Shown here piece by piece: positions 25,572-35,141 of a DNA stretch of 64,000 nt (positions within the stretch are counted from its first letter, which is position 1; each line of letters opens with the position of its first letter). The notes below the pieces were generated by a model. The model was not told the origin of the DNA. It saw nothing but the letters and a program-made list of their open reading frames with translations, and did no database searches. Source of the stretch: Paenibacillus uliginis N3/975 (GTDB taxonomy: Bacteria > Bacillota > Bacilli > Paenibacillales > Paenibacillaceae). The stretch covers positions 78,308-142,307 of the forward strand of contig NZ_LT840184.1 in the NCBI RefSeq assembly GCF_900177425.1, read 5' to 3'. A program made the translations under genes and the position numbers.

Positions 25572-26630
25572 ATGAACAAACCATCCATATATGGATTAAC
25601 TTTAGATCAACTGGCTTCATGGCTTGAAGAACGAGGACATAAGAAATCTCGCGCAGCACGGGTATGGGACTGGCTATACCGGAAGCGGGTCACGAGCTTT
25701 TCGGACATGGCGGACGTTAATGAGGAATGCCTTCAGCTTCTTGAGGATCATTTTTCTATATTGACGCTAGAAGTGCACACGAAGCAGGAGTCTGCAGACG
25801 GTACTGTAAAATTCCTGTTCAAGCTGGTGGATGGCAACCTGATCGAGACGGTGCTGATGCGTCATAAGTTTGGATTGTCCGTGTGTGTCACCACCCAGGT
25901 TGGCTGTAACATCGGCTGCAGCTTCTGTGCGAGCGGACTTATTAGCAAGAGTCGTGATCTGTCCAGTGGAGAAATCGTTGAACAGATCATGAAGGTTCAG
26001 CATCATTTAGACGAAGCGAACAACGATGAGCGGGTGAGTCATATCGTTGTTATGGGAATTGGTGAGCCGTTTGATAATTTTGAGAATATGTCTGACTTCA
26101 TTCGTGTTATTAAAGACCATAAAGGTTTAGCGATCGGACCGAGACATATAACCGTTTCAACGAGCGGACTGGCTCCCAAAATTATTGAATTCGCTGATAG
26201 CGATTTGCAGGTAAACCTGGCGATTTCTCTACATGCGCCAAATAATGAGCTTCGTACCCGAATTATGAAGATTAACCGTGCTTATCCGCTGGAAAAACTG
26301 ATGCCAGCCATTGATTACTATCTTGAGAAATCCAACCGGAGAATTACGCTGGAATATATTTTGCTGAAGGATGTTAATGATCAGAAGGAGCACGCGCTGG
26401 AGCTTGCAGAGCTTGTGGGCAACAGAAAAAAATTGGCGAACGTGAACCTGATCCCATACAACCCGGTAGATGAACACAGTCAATACCAACGCAGTACACA
26501 GGAATCGATCACAGCCTTCTATGATACCTTGAAAAAGCAGGGAGTCAGTGTCAGTGTCCGTCTTGAGCATGGAACCGATATTGATGCTGCCTGCGGACAG
26601 CTCAGAAGCAAACAAATTAATAAAGCATAG
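25572..26630 (+). CDS. Radical SAM 23S rRNA methyltransferase, RlmN family
   Basis: A 352-residue enzyme with the radical SAM cluster CxxxCxxC (Cys112, Cys116, Cys119 in GCNIGCSFC), the SAM site GIGEPFDNF, and the C-terminal catalytic Cys341 in DIDAACGQL. RlmN methylates C2 of A2503 in 23S rRNA; Cfr, a close relative, methylates C8 and gives multidrug resistance. The N-terminal helical domain and GEPFDNF favour RlmN, but the loop after the cluster (SGLISKSRDL) differs from the housekeeping Bacillus RlmN (STLGGLKRNL), so this may be a second paralogue. SD AAAGAAAGGA. The 319-bp gap before it holds a short hairpin and no gene that I can support. Confidence 0.87.
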   Translation: MNKPSIYGLTLDQLASWLEERGHKKSRAARVWDWLYRKRVTSFSDMADVNEECLQLLEDHFSILTLEVHTKQESADGTVKFLFKLVDGNLIETVLMRHKFGLSVCVTTQVGCNIGCSFCASGLISKSRDLSSGEIVEQIMKVQHHLDEANNDERVSHIVVMGIGEPFDNFENMSDFIRVIKDHKGLAIGPRHITVSTSGLAPKIIEFADSDLQVNLAISLHAPNNELRTRIMKINRAYPLEKLMPAIDYYLEKSNRRITLEYILLKDVNDQKEHALELAELVGNRKKLANVNLIPYNPVDEHSQYQRSTQESITAFYDTLKKQGVSVSVRLEHGTDIDAACGQLRSKQINKA

Positions 26631-26663
26631 TAAGGCTTTTTAAATAACATCAGGGGAAGCAGC

Positions 26664-26697
26664 AAAGCGTATCGGATTTTTGTGGTACGCTTTTTTT
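26664..26697 (+). terminator. Terminator after the RlmN-family gene
   Basis: AAAGCGTA pairs with TACGCTTT, followed by T. Confidence 0.7.
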
Positions 26698-26742
26698 CTA
26701 GCATGACATTCCCGGCTTTCATAATAAGGAGGACTTTCATAT

Positions 26743-27504
26743 ATGCATACCAAATCCAGTTTATTGAAAGAACTTGAAGACTTGGGTATTGACCGGACAG
26801 GAACTCTTCTTGTCCATTCTTCTATGAAAAGTATTGGTGAAGTTGAAGGAGGCGCAGAAACGGTACTAGATGCCCTATCGGAATATATGGAGGGTGGATT
26901 GCTTGTCCTGCCTACCCATACATGGTCGTATATCAAGGCCGATAACCCCAAATTTGAGGTGGAACACTCGCCTTCCTGTGTTGGGATTCTTCCAGAACTG
27001 TTTCGCAAGCGTACAGGAGTAATCCGTTCATATCATCCGACCCACTCCGTGGCGGCTCTTGGAAAGGATGCTGCAGCATTTACCGAAGGGGCTGAACGAT
27101 TCGACTCGCCATGTCACCGGGAATCGGTATGGGGCAAGCTTCTGGATCGTAAGGCGACCATTATGCTGCTGGGTGTGGACTTGCGACGGAATACTTTCAT
27201 TCATGGCATTGAGGAGTGGGTAGATGTACCAGGCCGCCTTACTGAGGGACATGAGGCGCTGTATACGGTGCTGGAAGACGGTACGGAAATTCCGGTACCT
27301 TCTCGCAGACATGCTGGCCCAGCCTCTTCTGAATATTTTTGGAAGGTGGATGAGCTGCTGGAGGAACAAGGGGCTATGTACAAAGGGAAGTGGGGAGATT
27401 CGGTTGTACGGGTGTGTGACACGGTAAAGTTAACCGACATTATCTCGCCTATGCTGCGGGACAATCCACTTCTGTTTTCAGACAACGAGCCGCTTCTGCG
27501 GTAG
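26743..27504 (+). CDS. AAC(3)-family aminoglycoside N-acetyltransferase
   Basis: A 253-residue acetyl-CoA-dependent enzyme of the antibiotic_NAT family. Family marks are LLVHSSMKSIGEVEGG near residue 23, LVLPTHTWSY near 55, and the catalytic-site motif HPTHSVAALG near 100. Chromosomal members such as YokD of B. subtilis have weak or unknown drug activity, so actual resistance cannot be inferred. AAGGAGGA precedes the start. It lies between the RlmN-family gene and greA, each apparently with its own promoter. Confidence 0.85.
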   Translation: MHTKSSLLKELEDLGIDRTGTLLVHSSMKSIGEVEGGAETVLDALSEYMEGGLLVLPTHTWSYIKADNPKFEVEHSPSCVGILPELFRKRTGVIRSYHPTHSVAALGKDAAAFTEGAERFDSPCHRESVWGKLLDRKATIMLLGVDLRRNTFIHGIEEWVDVPGRLTEGHEALYTVLEDGTEIPVPSRRHAGPASSEYFWKVDELLEEQGAMYKGKWGDSVVRVCDTVKLTDIISPMLRDNPLLFSDNEPLLR

Positions 27505-27571
27505 GCTTAATGAACACAGTTCTCCGATTTAGGGTACAATGGAATAAACCAAGATAATAGGAGCTGTAAAA

Positions 27572-28054
27572 ATGTCTAAAGAAGAAGAGGTAATTGTCAC
27601 CGCCGAGGGTTACGCCAAGTTGGAAGAAGAACTGAAGTATTTGAAAGGGCCCAAACGTAAAGAGCTGGCAGAACGCCTGAAACTGGCTATCAGTTATGGT
27701 GATCTGAAGGAGAACAGTGAGTATCACTCCGCGAAAGATGACCAGTCGTTTATGGAGACCCGAATCATCGTGCTTGAAAAGATGTTGACCAAGGCCAAAG
27801 TCATTGACGCGGACAATTTGAACTTAGACAAAGTTAGTGTGGGCTCTGTCGTTGTCTTAAATGATATTGAATTTTCTGAAAAAATTAAGTACCGGATCGT
27901 TGGACCGGCTGAGGCGGATGTTGCAGATAATAAAATATCCTACGAAAGCCCGCTGGGTAAAGAGCTGATGGGTAAAGAAGTGGGAAGCGTTATTCATGTA
28001 AGTGCCCCTATGGGGATCATTAAATACGAGCTGCTTGAAATTAAAGCGGACTAA
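27572..28054 (+). CDS. greA: Transcription elongation factor GreA
   Basis: A 160-residue protein with the usual N-terminal coiled coil (ERLKLAISYGDLKENSEYHSAK, with the acidic tip D and E that reach the polymerase active site) and the C-terminal FKBP-like domain (VGSVIHVSAPMGIIKYELLEI). It rescues backtracked RNA polymerase by stimulating transcript cleavage. Typical length. RBS TAGGAG. Two terminators follow. Confidence 0.95.
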   Translation: MSKEEEVIVTAEGYAKLEEELKYLKGPKRKELAERLKLAISYGDLKENSEYHSAKDDQSFMETRIIVLEKMLTKAKVIDADNLNLDKVSVGSVVVLNDIEFSEKIKYRIVGPAEADVADNKISYESPLGKELMGKEVGSVIHVSAPMGIIKYELLEIKAD

Positions 28055-28072
28055 TGAAACACAAATAAATAA

Positions 28073-28111
28073 GGGGGTGTCTCAAAAGGTCTGTTGACCT
28101 GGGACGCCCCC
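28073..28111. repeat. 39-bp palindrome, copy 1 (terminator-like)
   Basis: GGGGGTGTC...GACGCCCCC around a core AAGGTCTGTTGACCT, followed by TTTTT. Two other copies, equally 39 bp, lie at 43848-43886 and 55721-55759. Here it follows greA. Confidence 0.85.
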
Positions 28112-28126
28112 CTTTTTCTGTTATAT

Positions 28127-28157
28127 AAAAAGACGAGCTGCATTTGGCTCGTCTTTT
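28127..28157. terminator. Bidirectional terminator between greA and tusA
   Basis: AAAAGACGAGC pairs with GCTCGTCTTTT, with A and T runs built into the stem so it can act on both strands. Confidence 0.85.
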
Positions 28158-28190
28158 CTTGTTGTTGCGGTATGACGTAACTGTGATCTT

Positions 28191-28418
28191 TTAAACCTGG
28201 ATAAATAGACTGAACTCCTGACCGGTCTTTTCGGGCTCTTGAGCCATGGTGTAGCCATGCTTAACAACTTCCTCAGGCACGTTACGGAAGGCGGACGGGC
28301 AGTCAGAAATGACTTGCAGCAGTTGGCCTTTCTTCATATCGCGCAGCGTTTCCAATGTGTAAATAACAGGATAAGGACAAGATTCTCCTCGAAGATCAAG
28401 CGTGAAATCAACGGACAT
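28191..28418 (-). CDS. TusA/YeeD-family sulfur carrier
   Basis: A 75-residue protein with the conserved LDLRGESCPYPVIYT motif; its Cys carries sulfur as persulfide or thiosulfonate. ATG 28418 has AAAGGGGA located inside the end of the upstream transporter gene, which it overlaps by 11 bases. Paired with the YeeE/YedE transporter it corresponds to TsuB of the thiosulfate uptake system. Confidence 0.9.
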   Translation of the reverse strand: MSVDFTLDLRGESCPYPVIYTLETLRDMKKGQLLQVISDCPSAFRNVPEEVVKHGYTMAQEPEKTGQEFSLFIQV

Positions 28419-29616
28419 TTGTATAATCCCCTTTCTTAAATCCAACGCCGAAGCGGTAGTTTTTTTGCCAATAGACAGCAATGGTGAAGCCGATAGCCAA
28501 GACGATCAATGTGACAGCGAGTGCGGCAGCAGGGCCCATCGTTGTAATCAGGTTCACCGGCGATCCGCTCTTCACGAGCAGGTTATAAACACCCATATGA
28601 TCCCAAGCGTAAGCAAGGCCGGTAGCTCCCAGAATGTTGCCGACAAATACAGGTAAAAAGACAATCTGACCCTCCATCAACCGGTACATCATACCTGTTT
28701 CGCAGCCGGCAGCCATTACGATACCGATGCCGAACAGCAAGCCGCCGACAAAGGTGCTTGGAGCGGCAATTTTCGTAATCGGGTCCAGCCCGTATACGAG
28801 GATGATCACCAGGGTGGCGACGGAACTGACTGCCATACCGATCGTGATTGCTTTTGTCATTGTAGCACGTCCGCTAATCCACAGGTCGCGGAAGGCAGAT
28901 GTGAAACAAATCTGGCCGCGTTCGATCAAGATACCAAATGCAGCACCGAAGAGGGCAGCTGTGCCCAACATGTTACGCCCAGTTACAAAGAAGTACACAA
29001 TAAGTCCAACATAAGCAAGTCCGAGAACAGCTCCGACAAGGGGCTGAATGTTGCGTCTCGGTTTAGCGGCAGGAGCCATGCTGCCTTTTTTCAGGACAGG
29101 CTTGCCTTTCCACCATCTTGTGTTTACGACTTTGGCTCCCAGGAATGTACCGATTGCAGTCGCCACAATGAAAATCCAGGAGTGAAAAGAGAATTGGGGA
29201 ACCCCTGTAAAGAAGGCTGCCAGGTTGCAACCCAGTGCAAGCCGCGCGCCGAAACCGGCAATAATTCCACCGGCAAATCCCTGCACATAACGGCGCTTTT
29301 GCTTCGGAATCCGGATCTTGAAGTTGCTGCTAAGCAGAATGGTGATCATGGCACCAATAAACATGCCCCACACAATCCAACCATCAGTCCGTGTCCATGT
29401 GGTTCCATCCATATGAACGAGATTGAAATATGCCCAATCCGATATATCCACCCCGAAAAATTCCAGTATATGACCTCCCAGCCGGGTAAATTCGCCGGTT
29501 ACCGCCCAGACGGTTCCGGTAATTCCGAAATAAACCGCACTTAGGATGCCTGCGATGCTCATGACCAGGTAAGGGCTCCAATAATTTCCGAACCATTTGA
29601 TGTACAAGTTTTTCAC
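28408..29616 (-). CDS. YeeE/YedE-family thiosulfate transporter (TsuA-like)
   Basis: A 402-residue membrane protein with about nine or more segments and the conserved cysteine motifs of thiosulfate channels: LGCNLAAFFTG near residue 135, RGQICFTSAFRD near 235 and AAGCETGMMYR near 305. These cysteines relay thiosulfate through the membrane in TsuA. Translation starts at GTG 29616 behind GAGGAGA. With the TusA-like protein it should bring thiosulfate in for cysteine synthesis. Confidence 0.9.
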   Translation of the reverse strand: MKNLYIKWFGNYWSPYLVMSIAGILSAVYFGITGTVWAVTGEFTRLGGHILEFFGVDISDWAYFNLVHMDGTTWTRTDGWIVWGMFIGAMITILLSSNFKIRIPKQKRRYVQGFAGGIIAGFGARLALGCNLAAFFTGVPQFSFHSWIFIVATAIGTFLGAKVVNTRWWKGKPVLKKGSMAPAAKPRRNIQPLVGAVLGLAYVGLIVYFFVTGRNMLGTAALFGAAFGILIERGQICFTSAFRDLWISGRATMTKAITIGMAVSSVATLVIILVYGLDPITKIAAPSTFVGGLLFGIGIVMAAGCETGMMYRLMEGQIVFLPVFVGNILGATGLAYAWDHMGVYNLLVKSGSPVNLITTMGPAAALAVTLIVLAIGFTIAVYWQKNYRFGVGFKKGDYTNVR

Positions 29617-30157
29617 GGTCTCTATATCTCCTCAATCGGTAAGAGTCTACAACCCTTCCATGTTTGCTGAAAAAGCACAAGTTTCATTTTACTACAAACA
29701 TACGCTGCTTGGGGCATAATTTTGACCTGATATTTTCTCCTGTGGAGGGGTTTAAGAGTGAGATCCGAATATTTGGAATTTTTGGAGGCAGGACTCCAGA
29801 ACGAAATATTCAGAACAACCTGATGTCTGAAAAAATAATATAAAAGGCCCAGGAACAGTCGATTTCACTCAAAAGGACGATGTTTTTCCGTATTCTGCGA
29901 CAAGGTGTGATAGCAAAAGGGTATCTATGTCGACAAAATGCTCAAATGAATGACATTACGTTCCACTTGCTGGATTGTACATGCCAATATTCCAAATTCT
30001 TCATAATATAGTAATATATCAAAATAGGTGATACTATATTTCCAAAATTAACTATATAACATAGGAATCCATATGATTACGAAAGGAGAAGAGTGCGAAG
30101 CAACATGACCGGTGTACATAACCCAAGTTGATATTATAAGAGAATCGAGGGAGTTCA
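29617..30157. other. 541-bp intergenic region between divergent genes
   Basis: It holds the outward promoters for the thiosulfate transporter and the protease. An inverted repeat AATATAGT / ACTATATT lies near 30005-30041, upstream of the protease. I see no ORF or RNA that I can support. Confidence 0.4.
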
Positions 30158-33100
30158 TTGAAAAAGAAATCATTTTTCCGAAAATTACCCATAGTCTCAC
30201 TTGCTCTACTACTGTCAGCTAGCTTTGCTGTTCCGTCAGTTGGCTACGCCGACCTGAATCCGGATATTCGCTCACAGATTGAGTTGAAAGCGGTTCAAAG
30301 TGGTGTACATGCCGAAGAAACGGCAGAGGCGTATATTTCACCTGAAATCAGCACCTCTTCTTCGAGAGAGATTAATGTCATTGTGCAGCTCAGCAGTGAG
30401 CCTGCTGCCGTCGGCAAATTTGCTGCCCACATGGGGCTTCGCAGCATGTCGGCTGCCTCGATGGAATCAGCTGCAACAAGGGAGCAGTCATCCTTTGAGG
30501 ATCAGGCCAAGAGACTCGGTATCCCGATCCAGGTCAATTACCGTTACAATACGGTGCTGAATGGTCTGGAGGTTACGGTTCCCGCCGACCGGATTCCAGA
30601 GCTGGCGGCAATACCCGGTGTGAAATCCGTATACGAGAATAAAACGTATTATTCCATTCCTGTGCAAGAAGCGCCTGTTTTGTCCGCAGACCAAGCAACC
30701 TATGATAATGCTCCGCTGGACCAGATCAACGTTCCGGAAGCGTGGGCTAAAGGCTTAACGGGCAAGGGTCTGAAAGTAGGCGTTATAGATACTGGCGTAG
30801 ATTACAAGCATCCGGACTTGATTGATGCCTATAAAGGCGGGTGGGATTCGTTCGAGCAAGATAATGATCCGTATGAAGAGCCGCCGATATCTATCGAGGA
30901 TGATCCCTTTGGAATAGGATTTGCGGGAACGTCTCACGGTACACATGTATCCGGTACGGTTGCGGGTAGAGCGGCTAATAAAAACTCTGATATATATCAA
31001 AAAGGGGTAGCCTACGAGGCCGACCTTTATGTATATAAGGTGCTTGGGCGAAATGCCGAAACGGGTCGAGCATCGGGTTCTTCAGCCCAGGTCATTGATG
31101 GCATTGAAAGAGCTGTAAAGGACGGCATGGACGTGATCAATCTCTCTTTGGGTTCAGATGTAGAGAAGGACGCGAACTCGCCGGATTCGATGGCTGTGAA
31201 TAACGCTGTATTATCTGGTGTTGTGGCAGTAGTAGCGAACGGTAACGCGGCAGACAAAGGTCCTTATTACTATTCAATGGGTTCACCGGCAGGTGCACAG
31301 CTGGCGATCTCTGTCGGCGCTGTAACGAGCCCTAGTTATTACTTTAACGCTTCGGCTTCCGTCACGCAGGCCACATATCAGGGGGAAGCTGAACCTACGG
31401 TCAGTGCAACCGAAGCGACTTACTCGGATATGGACCTTAATGTGATGGGCTGGAAGGTTGCGGGGGAGGACTTTGCTTCTATTCTGGGAACCGAGCCGAT
31501 TGAACTTGTATATGCGGATTTGGGACAGGCTGAGGACTTTGAGAATCTGGACGTTAAGGATAAGGTTGTCCTTATTTCCCGAGGCAATTTGGCGTTTGTG
31601 GACAAACTGGCTAACGCCAAGCTGAAAGGCGCAAGAGCGGTGATTTTCTTCAACGGAAATACGAAACCGGGGAATGCAAATGAAGCGGATCTGTCGGAAT
31701 CTATTGCAAATCGGGATGGTTTCATTGCCACCATTCTCGGCGAAAGTTTTGAATTTATCCCAACCTTTGATATGCAGGGAGCGTTAGGACGAGGGATTGC
31801 ACGACAAATTGTGGGTCATCCGGATGAGGCTGTAACCGTCACGTTCGGAGGGGCTTATCCGCGGATCGATGTGAGAGGCGATACGATGGCTTCCTTTAGC
31901 TCACGCGGACCGAACGCAGACGGATTTCTGGGCATCAAGCCGGATTTGGTAGCACCGGGTGTTAACATCCGGTCGACATGGCCGGCCTATGGACTGGGTA
32001 ATCCTGACGCTTCTTATGATGAAGCGTATAACCGAAACAGTGGAACAAGTATGGCTTCACCGCATGTAGCCGGACTAGCTCTTCTGCTTTTGCAGCAGAA
32101 TCCGGATTGGTCGCCGTTTGATGTGCGCGCTGCTTTGGCGAATACATCGGACTCCCTGTTTGACGAGAACAATCAGTTGTATGATGTATATTCCCAGGGT
32201 GCAGGACGTGCTGATGTAGGTAGTGCTTTGGAAACACCGGCATTGCTGCAAACAGTAGAACAGCTTACCATTCTGGACAAACAGCTGAATCCGAAGCAGG
32301 TCGTGAATTATGGATCGTCTGCAAGCTTCGGCATTGGGAAAGCTGGAAGCGGTGCTCAGATGATGGAGCTGCAACTGAAAAATATTTCGGGAAGCAAGGT
32401 TCAGTATAAGGCAACTATTGAATTGCATGACAGTGTTACATCCGATCCGTTGAACCCGATTAAGACGCCGGATGTAAATGGAATATCAGCTAACCTGGTT
32501 GGTATCAGTACAGAGGGAACCATATCGGCGGAAGCGGGAAAAAGTCAGCCGTTCTTCCTGTCGGTCGAAAGGAAGGATACAGCTGTAGATGGAGTATATG
32601 AGGGGGCTGTTGTGCTGGAGGCAAGCGGCTTGCCGTCACTGCATCTTCCATTCTCTTTGCATGTCGGTGAAGCACCTCCGGCTACTGGATACGGCATTCA
32701 GGAACTGTCCTTTACCCCTACGGTCATTACACCGAATGGGGATGGTAAGCATGATTCGGCTAATCTGTCCTTCCGGATTACGGAAGACGTAAACTACATG
32801 CGGTTACTGGTAATAGACTTGCAAGGTAATGAGCTCGGTATCGTAGGCGAATTCATAAAAGAAGACGACACGGGCGGAATCGAACTGCTCGATCAAGGCT
32901 ATTACAAGATACCTATTGATGGTACCTACACGAAGTTAGATAAGAATGGCAGCCCTGAAGTAGATAAGGATGGAAAGTGGGTGAAAAGCAAACTCAAAGA
33001 CGGGACGTATTCAATTGGTGTATATGCTTACTTGATTGGAGACAAGGGCTTGCTCAAGAAGTATGAAGCCTACAGAGCGTTCCGGGTCGATAATACGCCG

Positions 33101-34456
33101 GCGACGAATCCAGGAGACGGAAACGGCTCCGGAGGCAATAACGGTGGAGGTAGCAGCGGGGGATCTGGCGGTGGTGCAGGAGGAAGTTCAACCACTCCGA
33201 CACCGACACCAGGCCCAGCTCAGCCAGCCCCTTCAGGAGCGCCGGCATTACAGTCCGTGATGAAGCAAGGACAGGTCGTTAAGAGTGTACCGACTGCAGC
33301 GGTTGTTAAAGATCAAATTCAGTCTTTAACTGTGAAAGATGAGGATTTGCAGGCTGCTGTGAGTGCAGCAGGCACAAGCCCGTCAGCCATTGTACTGTCA
33401 GTTAGCAAGCCGGAAGGACAGACAACCAAGGCCGTTCTTACACCTTCCCAGTTGGCGATATTGTTAAAGTCAGCAACCGGAAGCAGCCTTATTATAAGTA
33501 ATACAAGCTCTTCGATGTCCGTACCTATAGCGGTGTTGAAATCAGTGCCTGCCGGATCAAGCCTAGAGCTGATCATTGGTAAAGGTGACTCCTTCAGCGG
33601 AGTGTTTACGAAAGGTTTTCCAGGTGTAACGTTGATAGGGTCTCCGGTCACTTTCGACATTCAAACGGTCAATAGTGGAACAAATAAAGGGATTAAATTA
33701 CCGGCAGGTCAGAGGATTCTCAGCTCCTTCACCGTACCTGGGCAGCTGGAAGCTTATTCGGCAGGTGTCCTGTATGCGGAAGATGGCAAGGTAAATCCGG
33801 CACCATCTGTTCTGACGAAACAAAAAGACGGAACTACGGTGGTAACCGTGAGTCGTTCGGGCGTATCCACTTATGCTGCGGCCTCACGCCCGGTGAAGTT
33901 TACTGATATTTCGTCTTCATATGCTCAATCCCAGATCAAAGCGCTGGCAGGTAAACTGCTGATGAACGGTACATCGGAAACGACATTCTCACCGAAGAAC
34001 AATGTAACCCGTGCAGAATTTGCGTCGATGCTGTCCAGAGCACTTGGTTTGACACCATCTACGGCGACTCCGTTTACAGACGTGAAAGCAGGAAGCTGGT
34101 ATGCAGGTCACGTTGCCGCCGCTTATGAGGCGGGACTTATAGGTGGACATGCCAATGGAAGCTTTGATCCGAATGCGAGCATCAGCCGTCAGGATATGTC
34201 TGTCATGCTTGCCAAAGCAATCGCTCTGCTTCAGATTGAGCCGAAGGCTGAAGGGCCAGCCCGCGTACCTTATGGGGATGCGGCATCACTAGCCCGTTAT
34301 GCACAGCAAAGCATTGAAGCTGTAACAGCGCTCGGCTTGATGAACGGTGAAACTTCGGGGGGTGTATCCTACTTCCGTCCGCAGGCACCGACTACGCGCG
34401 AGGCAGCGGCAAAAGTACTGTACATTCTTCTTCAGAAGGGAGAATTGATCAATTAA
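30158..34456 (+). CDS. Cell-surface subtilisin-like serine protease with SLH domains (Vpr-like)
   Basis: A 1432-residue secreted enzyme starting at TTG 30158 behind GAGGGAG. Order: signal peptide (to about residue 31), I9 propeptide (about 50-165), peptidase S8 domain with Asp211 (VIDTGVDYKHPD), His260 (SHGTHVSG) and Ser631 (SGTSMASPHVAG), a PA domain inserted at about 430-560, a C5a-peptidase-like region, a FlgD-type module (TPNGDGKHDS), a low-complexity Gly/Ser/Pro/Thr linker (about 983-1027), a beta-rich region, and three SLH repeats (about 1247-1425) that anchor it to the cell-wall polymer. Probable role in protein degradation or wall turnover. All catalytic residues are present. Confidence 0.93.
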   Translation: MKKKSFFRKLPIVSLALLLSASFAVPSVGYADLNPDIRSQIELKAVQSGVHAEETAEAYISPEISTSSSREINVIVQLSSEPAAVGKFAAHMGLRSMSAASMESAATREQSSFEDQAKRLGIPIQVNYRYNTVLNGLEVTVPADRIPELAAIPGVKSVYENKTYYSIPVQEAPVLSADQATYDNAPLDQINVPEAWAKGLTGKGLKVGVIDTGVDYKHPDLIDAYKGGWDSFEQDNDPYEEPPISIEDDPFGIGFAGTSHGTHVSGTVAGRAANKNSDIYQKGVAYEADLYVYKVLGRNAETGRASGSSAQVIDGIERAVKDGMDVINLSLGSDVEKDANSPDSMAVNNAVLSGVVAVVANGNAADKGPYYYSMGSPAGAQLAISVGAVTSPSYYFNASASVTQATYQGEAEPTVSATEATYSDMDLNVMGWKVAGEDFASILGTEPIELVYADLGQAEDFENLDVKDKVVLISRGNLAFVDKLANAKLKGARAVIFFNGNTKPGNANEADLSESIANRDGFIATILGESFEFIPTFDMQGALGRGIARQIVGHPDEAVTVTFGGAYPRIDVRGDTMASFSSRGPNADGFLGIKPDLVAPGVNIRSTWPAYGLGNPDASYDEAYNRNSGTSMASPHVAGLALLLLQQNPDWSPFDVRAALANTSDSLFDENNQLYDVYSQGAGRADVGSALETPALLQTVEQLTILDKQLNPKQVVNYGSSASFGIGKAGSGAQMMELQLKNISGSKVQYKATIELHDSVTSDPLNPIKTPDVNGISANLVGISTEGTISAEAGKSQPFFLSVERKDTAVDGVYEGAVVLEASGLPSLHLPFSLHVGEAPPATGYGIQELSFTPTVITPNGDGKHDSANLSFRITEDVNYMRLLVIDLQGNELGIVGEFIKEDDTGGIELLDQGYYKIPIDGTYTKLDKNGSPEVDKDGKWVKSKLKDGTYSIGVYAYLIGDKGLLKKYEAYRAFRVDNTPATNPGDGNGSGGNNGGGSSGGSGGGAGGSSTTPTPTPGPAQPAPSGAPALQSVMKQGQVVKSVPTAAVVKDQIQSLTVKDEDLQAAVSAAGTSPSAIVLSVSKPEGQTTKAVLTPSQLAILLKSATGSSLIISNTSSSMSVPIAVLKSVPAGSSLELIIGKGDSFSGVFTKGFPGVTLIGSPVTFDIQTVNSGTNKGIKLPAGQRILSSFTVPGQLEAYSAGVLYAEDGKVNPAPSVLTKQKDGTTVVTVSRSGVSTYAAASRPVKFTDISSSYAQSQIKALAGKLLMNGTSETTFSPKNNVTRAEFASMLSRALGLTPSTATPFTDVKAGSWYAGHVAAAYEAGLIGGHANGSFDPNASISRQDMSVMLAKAIALLQIEPKAEGPARVPYGDAASLARYAQQSIEAVTALGLMNGETSGGVSYFRPQAPTTREAAAKVLYILLQKGELIN

Positions 34457-34476
34457 ATTTAGAACGAATTGAGAGA

Positions 34477-34516
34477 GAGCTGGCGCCGAAGCTTTTAACT
34501 TCGGAGCCAGCTCTTT
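34477..34516 (+). terminator. Terminator of the SLH protease gene
   Basis: GAGCTGGC..CCGAAG pairs with CTTCGG..GCCAGCTC, followed by TTTC. Confidence 0.7.
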
Positions 34517-34676
34517 CGTTCTGGGTTAATCTTCATTTAGAATGAAGTCACAATAACTCCTGCCGACAGTTTTCTGCTGGAAATGACCACGCTAAGCCCC
34601 AGCAGTGCCTATTTAATTCTTAACCATCGTTATAATGTGTATAATGATAGGTATCGTGTTTTGAAAGGATGATCAC

Positions 34677-34964
34677 ATGCTAACGATAAAAGAATACACT
34701 GCTGAATTTGTTAAAGATCCGTTCGGAATATTGACTGGTAAAAGGTATGAATATGTGTTTGATCTGGACGTTCCGGAAGATGACGAGCTGTTTCGAGAGA
34801 ATGGAGTTTATGTACGTGTCATCTTTTTATCCGATGAAGACCAGTCCCGAATTGTGAAATATGATTTCTACGAGAGAACGAGCGATTTGTATCTGGACTT
34901 TGATATGGAACCTGAAGAAGAAGAGCAGCTGGCTGCCTTTTGCAAAGATAATATACCGGATTAA
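34677..34964 (+). CDS. Small conserved protein (DUF6509-like)
   Basis: A 95-residue acidic cytosolic protein (EYTAEFVKDPFGILTGKRYEY region followed by VPEDDELFRENGVYVRVIF). It resembles small Firmicute proteins grouped as DUF6509, function unknown. A TATAAT box lies at 34631-34636 or 34640-34645, and AAAGGATG precedes the ATG. Confidence 0.6.
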   Translation: MLTIKEYTAEFVKDPFGILTGKRYEYVFDLDVPEDDELFRENGVYVRVIFLSDEDQSRIVKYDFYERTSDLYLDFDMEPEEEEQLAAFCKDNIPD

Positions 34965-35141
34965 ATAGCAAAATAGAGTAAAGGGCATTCCTGCGGGGGT
35001 GTCCTTTCTCTTTGTGCGGTTCTGAATGATCATGCATAGGTGCTGTGATAACACCAGTTATCTTATGAATTCTGCATTACATTGAAGTATATGGATTTCT
35101 TCGGCATAATGAACAAAAAAGATATCGAGGGGAGTGTATCT

